Shown here: positions 1 through 5,931 of the stretch, in pieces | Layout of the letters: each line of letters starts with the position of its first letter | Position numbering within the stretch: position 1 is the first letter of the stretch | NCBI GenBank assembly: GCA_050944915.1 | Contig: JBMNRY010000113.1 | Span: forward strand, 1 to 5,932 | DNA: 5,932 nucleotides | Reading direction: 5' to 3' | Origin: JBMNRY01 sp050944915 | Lineage (GTDB): Bacteria; Bacillota; Limnochordia; JAAZLZ01 | Program-made: the position numbers and the translations under genes | The notes under the pieces: model-generated | What the model was told of the DNA's origin: nothing | What the model saw: the letters and a program-made list of their open reading frames with translations, nothing else | Databases searched by the model: none

Positions 1-387
1 AACGACGCTATGGCCCTAGGTGCCATCGCGGCTATTAGAAATGCCAACCGGATGAATGAGATGATCGTCGGCGGCATGGATACCGACCGGGATGCCTGTG
101 AATCGGTAGCTTACAATCAGCTCAACTACACCTCCGGTGGCCACTGGTTAACCGCTGGCTTTGCCTTAGTCATGCTCTATGACTATCTCCACGGTATTCC
201 CATTAACGAGGATGAAATGTTTGCAGAAGTCAAGCTCATGGAAGTCACCGCCCCCGATGTGGCCCGGACCTTTATTAAGGAATTCCATGATAAGACTGCT
301 GCCTACAACTGGCTCGAAATGTCCAGATATCATAATCCAGATGCACCACCAGCCTATTTCGAAATCTCCTTAGACATGGTTAACTAA
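1..387 (+). CDS. Solute-binding protein of a sugar-type ABC importer, C-terminal part (5' truncated)
   Basis: The reading frame is open from base 1 (Asn-Asp-Ala-Met-Ala-Leu-Gly) to TAA at 385-387, so the 5' end lies outside the window and the ATG at base 10 is internal. NDAMALGAIAAI matches the conserved stretch of type 1 periplasmic binding proteins (RbsB-like NDxMALGA), in the second lobe near the ligand cleft. It is followed by a VGGMDTD segment that matches the usual 'vvGfDg' strand. The 128 residues seen are the C-terminal lobe plus a roughly 35-residue tail with aromatic residues (YNWLEMSRYHNPDAPP). Family members are secreted, lipid-anchored in Gram-positives, and deliver sugars or related small solutes to a permease-ATPase complex. 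The ATPase gene follows directly. The ligand cannot be read from this fragment. A second in-frame stop (TAG, 391-393) backs up the first. Confidence 0.88.
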   Translation, partial: NDAMALGAIAAIRNANRMNEMIVGGMDTDRDACESVAYNQLNYTSGGHWLTAGFALVMLYDYLHGIPINEDEMFAEVKLMEVTAPDVARTFIKEFHDKTAAYNWLEMSRYHNPDAPPAYFEISLDMVN

Positions 388-400
388 CGTTAGAAAATGC

Positions 401-434
401 CTGGGAGTATATGTGTTCACACATATACTCCCGG
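401..434 (+). promoter_or_regulatory. Strong intergenic hairpin between binding-protein and ATPase genes
   Basis: Bases 403-415 (GGGAGTATATGTG) and 420-432 are perfect reverse complements, giving a 13-bp stem around a TTCA loop. An outer C401-G434 pair and a U-G wobble (402/433) extend it. The bases after it (atctccttcc) are not a T-tract, so it is not a standard intrinsic terminator. In binding-protein operons such hairpins often protect the 3' end of the binding-protein mRNA or partly attenuate readthrough, giving binding protein in excess over ATPase. That role is inferred here. The same dyad could also be a protein-binding operator. Confidence 0.7.
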
Positions 435-470
435 ATCTCCTTCCAATAATGAAAGGGATCCTCGGCGAGA

Positions 471-475
471 AAGGG
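471..475 (+). promoter_or_regulatory. Ribosome binding site deciding the ATPase start
   Basis: AAGGG (471-475) is followed by three consecutive in-frame ATG codons at 478, 481 and 484. The spacing to the third is 8 nt, which is the usual optimum. It is 5 nt to the second and only 2 nt to the first. The upstream in-frame ATG at 397 would place its codons through the hairpin and has no Shine-Dalgarno sequence. Confidence 0.6.
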
Positions 476-483
476 TTATGATG

Positions 484-1995
484 ATGAAACAGGGTGGAGA
501 GTATATTCTTCAAGCCGAAGGAATCTATAAGAGTTTTGGCGGGGTACGGGCTCTACGGAATGTGGATTTTGCCCTAAGCTATAATGATGTCCACGCCTTG
601 GTGGGGGAAAACGGCGCGGGTAAATCGACCTTCTCTAAGTTGGTCGCCGGGGTCTTCCCTGCTGACGAGGGAAGGCTGCACTTAGAAGGCCAGCCATATT
701 CCCCCCGGAATCGGAACGAAGGTACCGAAAGCGGTGTCTGTATCATTTATCAAGAGCCGAGTCTCATCTCCTGTTTAAGTGTGGCTGAAAACATGTTCCT
801 TGGCCGGTTGGCCAAGTACACAAACAGAGGTGTCATCAACTGGGATCTCATACATAAGGAAACTAAGGTATGGCTCGAACGGTTAGAATTAAATGTATCT
901 CCCCATGCCATGATTTCCGACCTTAGCCTAGGAGAGGCCAAGTTAATTGAACTGGCTAAAGCCCTCCTGGCAAAACCGAAGGTCCTCATCATCGACGAGG
1001 CCACAGCGATCCTTAACAACAGGGAAGCCAAAATTCTCTTCCGAGAAATGGAAAAATTTAGGGATGCTGGTAACTCCATCATCTACATTTCCCACCACCT
1101 AGAGGAGATCTTCGAGATCTGTTCCACAGTAACAGTCTTTAAAGACGGTCAAGTGGTCACAACAACCCAGGTGGCCGATGTGGACAAAGACCAGCTATCG
1201 AGATTGATGGTAGGCCGGGAAGTCGATACCAACATCTATCGGGAAGAATCCAAGAAGGGCAAATATCAAGATAATGTAATCCTCAGTGCCCACAATTTAT
1301 CGTTCAAAGCGGAATTCCAACAGGTCGATCTCCAACTACGCCCGGGGGAGATCTTGGGTATCGGTGGTCTTGTCGGCTCCGGTAAGGAACATGTGGCTGA
1401 AGTACTCTTTGGAATCCACCAACCGGATACAGGCACCATCTTCATGGAAGGTCAGCAGTGCTCCTTTAACCATCCGGCCCAAGCTATTGCCTCCGGAATC
1501 GCTTACCTGCCCAAAGAACGGGACGAAGAGGGACTTATCGTCATTCATTCCATCTGTGATAACATCAACTTACCCATCCTATCCCGGTTAAGAAAACGGG
1601 GCGTCCTGCAGCGAACTAAGGAAAGACAAATCGCCAACGACTACCTGCAAAGGCTGAGGATCAAAGCCAAGGATATTGATGTTTCCACCAACACCCTCAG
1701 TGGCGGCAATCGTCAAAAGGTCGTCCTGGGCAAGTGGTTGGCCAGCAAACCGAAAGTCTTGATCCTCAACAATCCGACCCGAGGGGTCGACGTGGGCGTG
1801 AAGAGTGAAGTCTATACTTTGATGCAGGAGTTGGTGGAAGAAGGGATTGCCATCCTCCTAATTTCTGATGAACTTCCAGAGTTGATTGGATTATCAGATC
1901 GGATTCTAATCATGCGCAATGGAAGCATCTCCGCTTCATTTGATACCCAGACCGATGATATCTCCGAGGAACGGATTATCGCATGTATGGTCTAG
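484..1995 (+). CDS. Sugar-type ABC importer ATPase with two nucleotide-binding domains (RbsA/MglA family)
   Basis: The protein is 503 aa from the chosen ATG at 484, matching the roughly 500 aa of RbsA/MglA proteins; 478 and 481 are alternative starts. It would energise uptake at the inner face of the membrane. Domain 1 has Walker A GENGAGKST (41-49), the Q-loop in IIYQEP (Gln90), signature LSLGE (147-151), Walker B LIIDE (168-172) and a switch His in ISHH (204). Domain 2 has a degenerate Walker A GLVGSGKEH (295-303), the family motif YLPKERDEEGL, a good signature LSGGN (405-409) and PTRGVDVG. Its Walker B reads LILNNP, with Asn429-Asn430 where DE is usual. In the head-to-tail dimer, domain 1 Walker motifs pair with the good LSGGN, so one site looks competent and the other degenerate. 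It follows the binding-protein gene. No permease gene is in the window. The exact substrate is unknown. Confidence 0.95.
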   Translation: MKQGGEYILQAEGIYKSFGGVRALRNVDFALSYNDVHALVGENGAGKSTFSKLVAGVFPADEGRLHLEGQPYSPRNRNEGTESGVCIIYQEPSLISCLSVAENMFLGRLAKYTNRGVINWDLIHKETKVWLERLELNVSPHAMISDLSLGEAKLIELAKALLAKPKVLIIDEATAILNNREAKILFREMEKFRDAGNSIIYISHHLEEIFEICSTVTVFKDGQVVTTTQVADVDKDQLSRLMVGREVDTNIYREESKKGKYQDNVILSAHNLSFKAEFQQVDLQLRPGEILGIGGLVGSGKEHVAEVLFGIHQPDTGTIFMEGQQCSFNHPAQAIASGIAYLPKERDEEGLIVIHSICDNINLPILSRLRKRGVLQRTKERQIANDYLQRLRIKAKDIDVSTNTLSGGNRQKVVLGKWLASKPKVLILNNPTRGVDVGVKSEVYTLMQELVEEGIAILLISDELPELIGLSDRILIMRNGSISASFDTQTDDISEERIIACMV

Positions 1996-2082
1996 GATAA
2001 ACAGAAACCCCTGTCAAGGGTGGGGACAAATACCTGATTTTGACAATGCCGAAGAAAAAGTCCATGACGTTATCATCTTATC

Positions 2083-2090
2083 AAAGGAGA
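2083..2090 (+). promoter_or_regulatory. Ribosome binding site of the M28 peptidase gene
   Basis: AAAGGAGA lies 7 nt before the ATG at 2098, close to the anti-Shine-Dalgarno consensus. It supports 2098 over the in-frame ATG at 2104 (spacing 13 nt). Confidence 0.8.
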
Positions 2091-2097
2091 GATTCCC

Positions 2098-3354
2098 ATG
2101 AACATGGCTGAAATATCCGCCGAAAGGATTATGGAACATGTGGCCGAGATCGTTTCTTATGGTCCCCGCATGGACGGTAGTCCCGCTAGCGTCAAGGCGG
2201 CTAACTACGTAGGCAAATATTTGGAGAAGTATGGATGCGACGTCGACTATATGCCTTTAGAGTTTCCCTTGGTACAGGAATCGGCTGCATCTTTAGTCGC
2301 CTTCTTTGACGGCGAAGAGTGGGATATCCAGTGTTTGGCCAATGGACGTAGCCGTTTAACAGATATCAACGGGCTGGAAACAGAAGCAGTCTTCGTTGGC
2401 GCAGGTTTAGATGAGGATTATGCCGGTATCGATTGTCGAGGTAAAATCGTCTTTGCCGCCGAGGAGCATTATTGGCAGGGTGAAAACCTGGTCGCAACAA
2501 AATATTTGCGGGCTATTAGAAACGGAGCGGCAGCCTTTGTCTTTAGTGACCAACGAACCGATGGCGCGATAACCTGTTGGACGGTAACCCCTGAATTGAC
2601 GGAAATCCCCTTTGTCGCCATTGCCTACAAAGATTTTCTGCGCCTGTCAGAGTTGGCCAAGACCAATTCCTTGAGGGTCCGATTAAAGGTTACGGGCCAG
2701 GTTGTCCAGTCTACCGATTATATGGTCACCGGCATTCTCCCGGGCACCGATCCCAATGCAGGGAATATCTTCATCAACGGCAGCCATCACGAGACTGTTG
2801 CCCACTGCCCCGGTGCCAATGATAATGCTTCCGGTAACGCGATTATGTTAGAGCTTGCCAAGTATTTTTCCAAGCGGGAGCACCGGCACAACTTGGTTTT
2901 CCTTTCGACCTGTGCTGAGGAATGTGCCTGCTATGGGATGAAGAAGTATATCGAAGCCAAAAAGGACCTCATCTACGACGGGGTCGCCGCCTTTATTATC
3001 GACCAGGTGGCCGGGGGCAACGCCGGGATCCTCAAGCAAGGTTTAAAATATGATGGTGAATTTTTGACCCCCACCGAAGCCTATTATAGCTCTGCCCCAG
3101 AATTAATTGATCTAATGGTCAGCACGGCCGAGAAGATGGGCTACATCCTGCCGGTCTACGATGAGAAGGGTGGCGGAATGGGAGAAGCCGGCAATTTCAT
3201 TGAGCACGGTGTGCCATCGGTATTTCTTTGCGGCTACAATACAGACCTCGCCTACCACACACCGGGTGATGGATTAGATAAAGTCAGTGCCAATAGCTTG
3301 AAAGCCATCGCGGAGATAATCTGTGCGACAGTCTTAGACCTAGACAAGAAATAG
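2098..3354 (+). CDS. M28-family zinc peptidase with inserted PA-like domain
   Basis: The protein is 418 aa and lacks a signal peptide or membrane segment, so it is probably cytosolic. M28 enzymes are di-zinc aminopeptidases, carboxypeptidases or related amidohydrolases. The expected metal ligands can be placed: His230 (INGSHHE), bridging Asp242 (GANDNASG), catalytic Glu274 with ligand Glu275 (TCAEEC), Asp302 (IIDQ) and His387 (YHTPGD). The residue two after the first His is Glu232 where Asp is usual (HxD). Residues about 95-200 resemble a PA domain inserted before the catalytic core (VFVGAG, GKIVFA, RNGAAAFVF, IPFVAI). Three Cys (272, 276, 278) flank the catalytic Glu pair, and there are ten in all, which fits a reducing compartment. 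The gene follows the ATPase gene by 102 bp on the same strand and probably shares its operon. It may process an imported substrate, but the true substrate is unknown. Confidence 0.9.
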   Translation: MNMAEISAERIMEHVAEIVSYGPRMDGSPASVKAANYVGKYLEKYGCDVDYMPLEFPLVQESAASLVAFFDGEEWDIQCLANGRSRLTDINGLETEAVFVGAGLDEDYAGIDCRGKIVFAAEEHYWQGENLVATKYLRAIRNGAAAFVFSDQRTDGAITCWTVTPELTEIPFVAIAYKDFLRLSELAKTNSLRVRLKVTGQVVQSTDYMVTGILPGTDPNAGNIFINGSHHETVAHCPGANDNASGNAIMLELAKYFSKREHRHNLVFLSTCAEECACYGMKKYIEAKKDLIYDGVAAFIIDQVAGGNAGILKQGLKYDGEFLTPTEAYYSSAPELIDLMVSTAEKMGYILPVYDEKGGGMGEAGNFIEHGVPSVFLCGYNTDLAYHTPGDGLDKVSANSLKAIAEIICATVLDLDKK

Positions 3355-3379
3355 TCTGTACCCCTGGCTATTACCTTCC

Positions 3380-3637
3380 TTAAATTCCAGATAGGGATAC
3401 CAACAGACTTCTGTGAAGAATGCTCGCTCCTTGAAAGGGAGGGAGCATTCTTATTCTCTGGGCTAGTGGACTAAAATAAATTCGCCGCCTAAGGCCAACA
3501 TTAATGACCCTCGAGGTATCTTGAAATGTATCCGAAACCAATGGGAAGAACCCCTTGGCCCACTTATACAAAAAAAGGGACCCAGGGAATTCTTTCCAAC
3601 CCTTAATGGCGACCATCAAGTTAGACAAAAATGTCAC
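3380..3637 (-). CDS. Doubtful small reading frame, 85 codons, no recognised family
   Basis: On the minus strand a GTG at 3637-3635 is preceded by AAGGAGG (complement of 3646-3652) at an 8-nt spacing, an almost ideal ribosome binding site. The predicted product is basic and aromatic in its first half (KGWKEFPGSLFLYKWAKGFF). I do not recognise it. Against it being real, the last third runs backwards through the terminator hairpin of the convergent operon (3416-3455), no clear promoter is visible upstream, and the composition gives no domain or clear membrane segment. It could be a small protein, a gene remnant, or chance. Confidence 0.2.
   Translation of the reverse strand: MTFLSNLMVAIKGWKEFPGSLFLYKWAKGFFPLVSDTFQDTSRVINVGLRRRIYFSPLAQRIRMLPPFQGASILHRSLLVSLSGI
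3416..3455 (+). terminator. Intrinsic terminator after the M28 peptidase gene
   Basis: AAGAATGCTC (3416-3425) pairs perfectly with GAGCATTCTT (3443-3452). After one G-G mismatch, CTCC (3427-3430) pairs with GGAG (3438-3441), leaving a loop of about 7 nt. The stem is followed by TTATTCT, a modest U-rich tail on the plus strand. It sits about 60 bp after the stop codon at 3354 and plausibly ends the plus-strand operon. Confidence 0.75.
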
Positions 3638-3750
3638 GACTTTAGCCTCCTTGAAGAGCTAGAATTGGTACAAGCAGCGGGTTCTGTCCCCACCAACAAG
3701 AGTGAATAGGGATTGGCTGCTCGTCTACCCGCCCACCTAGACTCCCCGCG
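3456..3750. other. Intergenic stretch between two convergent terminators, function unknown
   Basis: Apart from the doubtful minus-strand frame that overlaps it, I see no tRNA, known riboswitch, direct repeat array or insertion-sequence end here. Short plus-strand frames lack good ribosome binding sites. The A-run near 3569-3576 has no proper stem next to it and does not make a terminator. Confidence 0.5.
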
Positions 3751-3752
3751 GC

Positions 3753-3783
3753 AAAAAGACACCCCCTGTTAACTCAGGGGGTG
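3753..3783 (-). terminator. Intrinsic terminator of the chemoreceptor gene
   Basis: CACCCCCTG (3760-3768) and CAGGGGGTG (3775-3783) form a perfect 9-bp GC-rich stem with a 6-nt loop. Read on the minus strand the stem is followed by TCTTTTTG (T-run opposite A3753-3757), the classic arrangement. It lies about 70 nt after the stop of the minus-strand chemoreceptor gene. On the plus strand there is no T-run after it. Confidence 0.9.
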
Positions 3784-3854
3784 AACGGAAGTATCAGGTA
3801 ATCAATATTCCTATTTAGGTTTGCCAGAGGCCAGCTTCCAACTTTGCAGCGTGC

Positions 3855-5729
3855 CTAATGGAAGCCCTCTTCTTCGACGATGAACTTCCGCACTAAATCG
3901 ATCAAATCATCGGCAATGCTGTTCAATTCCTGGGCCGATAGGGCCAACTCTTCCACGATAGCCGATTGTTCCTCCGTGGTCGCGGCGATCTCCTGGCTGC
4001 CATCGCCGATGGCTATTATCCCCGCGGAAATTTCTTGGATACTCTTGGCTGCTCTGGTGGCAGCATCGAGGACCCCTCGGAGGGATTCACTGCCCTGTTT
4101 AACCACCTCGGAAGTCTCTTGGGCCTTTTGGACACTGTTACCCATGGCCTCCAGAGCCAGCTGGGTCTTGCTTTGAATCTCTTCCACCAGGGCGCTAATG
4201 GTACGGGTGGCCTCGGCGGACTGAACCGAGAGATTACGCACTTCCTCGGCAACGATGGCAAAGCCCCGCCCATGTTCCCCAGCCCGGGCCGCCTCGATGG
4301 CAGCATTCAAAGCCAGTAAATTGGTCTGCTCAGTGATCGCGGCAATGGCATTGGCAATCTTGCTGATTTCGGTGGAGCTCTCGCTTAGGCTGTTAATGGC
4401 CAAGGACAAGTCTTCGATATCGGCGGCTAATTCCGATGTGTTCGTTACCGACAACTCCAGGGCTTTCTCACCATCACCAGCCAGCTGGGTAATTCTCTCA
4501 GCATCTTGAGCTACCGCCTGGGCATTGCGATTCATAACATCTACGGTGTGGGCGAAATCGGTGGCCGCTGCGGCCATCTCTGAAATCGAGCCCTCCGTTT
4601 GTTGGATACCAGAAAAGAGCTGGGATGAATACTCTTGGACGCGACTGCCGGTCCTTTGAATATGGGTGATTAGGGTTTTCATATTCTCGACCATCTGAGC
4701 AAAGGCTGTAGCCAACTGGCCGATTTCATCATCCCGCTCTGTATTGGCTACCGAACCCCGCAAATCGCCGGTGGCCATTACTTCTGCCCTTTCTTCCAAG
4801 GCTAACAGTGGCTTGACCAAGCGAGCGGCAATGAGGAAGGTTAATAAGACACCGATGATTAACGAGCCGACTAACACCGCTAGATTGTAACGGAGTAGCT
4901 CAGACAAGCTGGAAAAAACGTCGTCTTTTTTCGCAATAATAGCCAGGGACCAATTCGTCTCCGGAACAAGGGCCGCGGTAATGATCATCTCCGTCTTGCC
5001 GTGGAGATAGTAATCGACTAGGTTTTCTCCCCGGCGCATACGCTGGGCGATGGTTTGCAACTCGCCATTCTCCGCCAACAACCTGGTGTTATCTATGTAT
5101 TTGTCTTCGGGATGGAAGACAGTATTTAGATTGCTATCGATGAGCCAGCCGTAACCATGGCCGTTAATGGCCAATTGGTCCACCAGATCCCGAATATAAT
5201 CTAACTTCACCATGGCCCCCAAGACACCGGCCATATTCCCCTTAAAACCGATAATCGGCCGACCGACCAGCATGACCAAATCCCCTGTATCGGGGCTTCT
5301 CACTGGATCGGAAAAGTTGGTCTGACCAGATGAGATTATCTCGCGAAAGAAAGGACTATCACCAAGCTCCTCAACAGAACCGGCCGAAGTCCTGGCTAAT
5401 CCATTCAAGTCGGCCACAAACATCCCTGCATAATCGGGATGCCCATCGAGGATCCCTTCCAAAAGGGGCAACTGCTCATTCCAATTCATGCCTTTAATCC
5501 CCGTCGCCCCTGAGAGGGCATCGATCTCCCTACTCACCGACTGGACCCAGTTAGATACGATTTCCGCGCTCTGGGCAACGCTGATCCGCGCGTTCTCCTG
5601 GATGGACTCACCCATAACATCTTGCACATGTAGATAAGAGACTAAGGAGCCGGCCAGCACTACAACAAGAATAACAGCGCTAATAACCCTGATTAACTGA
5701 CCTCTAAGACCCTTTCCTAGTTTAAGCAT
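3855..5729 (-). CDS. Methyl-accepting chemotaxis protein with dCache-like sensor
   Basis: The protein is 624 aa from the ATG at 5729. Order of parts: short basic N-terminus, TM1 (about 13-33), extracellular dCache-type sensor (about 40-275; FVADLNGLARTS and FSDPVRSPDTGD are typical), TM2 (about 282-303), HAMP linker (about 303-355, with VKPLLALEERAEVMATGDL and DDEIGQLA), then the coiled-coil signalling domain (about 380-620). The highly conserved hairpin tip ITEQTNLLALNAAIEAARAG (465-484), then GEHGRGFAIVAEEVRNLS, contacts CheA and CheW. It senses an external ligand and controls the chemotaxis kinase. The amino-acid-binding signature of dCache_1AA receptors (R-W-Y type) is not obvious, so the ligand is open. 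No CheR/CheB tail pentapeptide (NWETF-like) is present; it ends EEEGFH. The gene is convergent with the transporter operon and has its own terminator and promoters. An extended GTG start at 5777 is in frame, but it lacks a ribosome binding site and overlaps a -35 box. Confidence 0.96.
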   Translation of the reverse strand: MLKLGKGLRGQLIRVISAVILVVVLAGSLVSYLHVQDVMGESIQENARISVAQSAEIVSNWVQSVSREIDALSGATGIKGMNWNEQLPLLEGILDGHPDYAGMFVADLNGLARTSAGSVEELGDSPFFREIISSGQTNFSDPVRSPDTGDLVMLVGRPIIGFKGNMAGVLGAMVKLDYIRDLVDQLAINGHGYGWLIDSNLNTVFHPEDKYIDNTRLLAENGELQTIAQRMRRGENLVDYYLHGKTEMIITAALVPETNWSLAIIAKKDDVFSSLSELLRYNLAVLVGSLIIGVLLTFLIAARLVKPLLALEERAEVMATGDLRGSVANTERDDEIGQLATAFAQMVENMKTLITHIQRTGSRVQEYSSQLFSGIQQTEGSISEMAAAATDFAHTVDVMNRNAQAVAQDAERITQLAGDGEKALELSVTNTSELAADIEDLSLAINSLSESSTEISKIANAIAAITEQTNLLALNAAIEAARAGEHGRGFAIVAEEVRNLSVQSAEATRTISALVEEIQSKTQLALEAMGNSVQKAQETSEVVKQGSESLRGVLDAATRAAKSIQEISAGIIAIGDGSQEIAATTEEQSAIVEELALSAQELNSIADDLIDLVRKFIVEEEGFH

Positions 5730-5736
5730 GTATTGG

Positions 5737-5743
5737 TCTCCTC
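5737..5743 (-). promoter_or_regulatory. Ribosome binding site deciding the chemoreceptor start
   Basis: On the minus strand GAGGAGA lies 7 nt before the ATG at 5729. The resulting protein starts MLKLGKGLRGQLIRV, a typical short basic lead into TM1. The alternative GTG at 5777 has no such site. Confidence 0.85.
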
Positions 5744-5753
5744 GAATGCGATT

Positions 5754-5782
5754 ATTGTAAGTATAGTCTGTATCCACATCAA
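5754..5782 (-). promoter_or_regulatory. Proximal sigma-A-like promoter of the chemoreceptor gene
   Basis: On the minus strand, TTGATG (5782-5777), a 17-nt spacer and TACAAT (5759-5754) give 4/6 and 5/6 matches to the -35 and -10 consensus. Transcription would start near 5747, leaving a leader of about 18 nt that just includes the ribosome binding site. This prediction is weaker than the distal promoter. Confidence 0.4.
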
Positions 5783-5802
5783 AAGTATCGTATTGCCTTC
5801 CC

Positions 5803-5823
5803 TTGTATAGAAAACTATAACAA
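5803..5823. repeat. Inverted repeat over the distal promoter -10 and start region
   Basis: TTGTATAG (5803-5810) and CTATAACAA (5815-5823) are reverse complements apart from one extra A, around an AAAA spacer. The dyad covers the -10 box (5814-5819) and the expected start point near 5807, where a repressor operator could lie. It is AT-rich, so chance is possible. Confidence 0.3.
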
Positions 5824-5842
5824 TAATGATTCTATTTGTCAA
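5814..5842 (-). promoter_or_regulatory. Distal strong sigma-A-like promoter of the chemoreceptor gene
   Basis: On the minus strand TTGACA (5842-5837, 6/6) is followed by a 17-nt AT-rich spacer and TATAGT (5819-5814, 5/6). Expected start is near 5807, with a leader of about 78 nt before the ATG at 5729. No flagellar sigma-D type element (TAAA and GCCGATAA) is apparent, so expression appears to depend on the housekeeping sigma factor. Confidence 0.7.
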
Positions 5843-5931
5843 CTTGGCGCAACACACTTGTAACCGTTGGGTTTGCCCTTTAGAAGTTCGTCATCCAGTT
5901 GTTCAATCCAGCTTACAAAAAGTATACGGGC
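5839..5931 (-). CDS. Possible C-terminal end of an upstream minus-strand gene (5' truncated)
   Basis: From the right edge, one minus-strand frame is open for 30 codons and ends at TGA (5841-5839). The residues (SWIEQLDDELLKGKPNGYKC and on to VAPS) look like normal protein, with a mixed charged helix and a Gly-rich turn. The sequence is too short to assign a family, and one plus-strand frame is also open here, so coding status is uncertain. If real, the gene lies 109 bp upstream of the chemoreceptor in the same direction, with no terminator visible between them. Confidence 0.35.
   Translation of the reverse strand, partial: ARILFVSWIEQLDDELLKGKPNGYKCVAPS

Noticed and set aside
2012..2045. Inverted repeat TGTCAA / TTGACA in the gap before the M28 gene
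   Set aside because: The arms are only 6 bp with a 22-nt spacer, expected by chance.
2040..2076. Possible promoter in the ATPase-M28 gap (TTGACA at 2040-2045, TATCAT at 2071-2076)
   Set aside because: The spacing is 25 nt, far from 17, and no better -10 hexamer lies at the right distance.
2061..2080. CcpA cre-like site around ATGACGTTATCAT
   Set aside because: Only the right half (CGTTATCA) fits the cre consensus. The left half matches none of the fixed positions.
3354..3408. Long imperfect stem just after the M28 stop (GTCTGT with ACAGAC, CTGG with CCAG)
   Set aside because: It needs three one-sided bulges and a 19-nt loop, and the clear terminator lies just downstream.
2019..3694. Shared 10-mer GGTGGGGACA (plus strand at 2019-2028, minus strand at 3685-3694), considered as a dispersed REP-like element
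   Set aside because: Several 10-base matches are expected by chance in about 6 kb searched on both strands. The flanks do not match and no palindromic REP structure is present.
3521..3709. 62-codon plus-strand frame starting TTG
   Set aside because: Rare start codon, a GAGG only 4 nt upstream, no recognisable protein features, and it lies opposite another weak frame.
3880..4509. Several frames opposite or overlapping the chemoreceptor signalling domain
   Set aside because: They lie within a well-conserved coding region and have no family resemblance or ribosome binding sites. They are shadows of the real gene.
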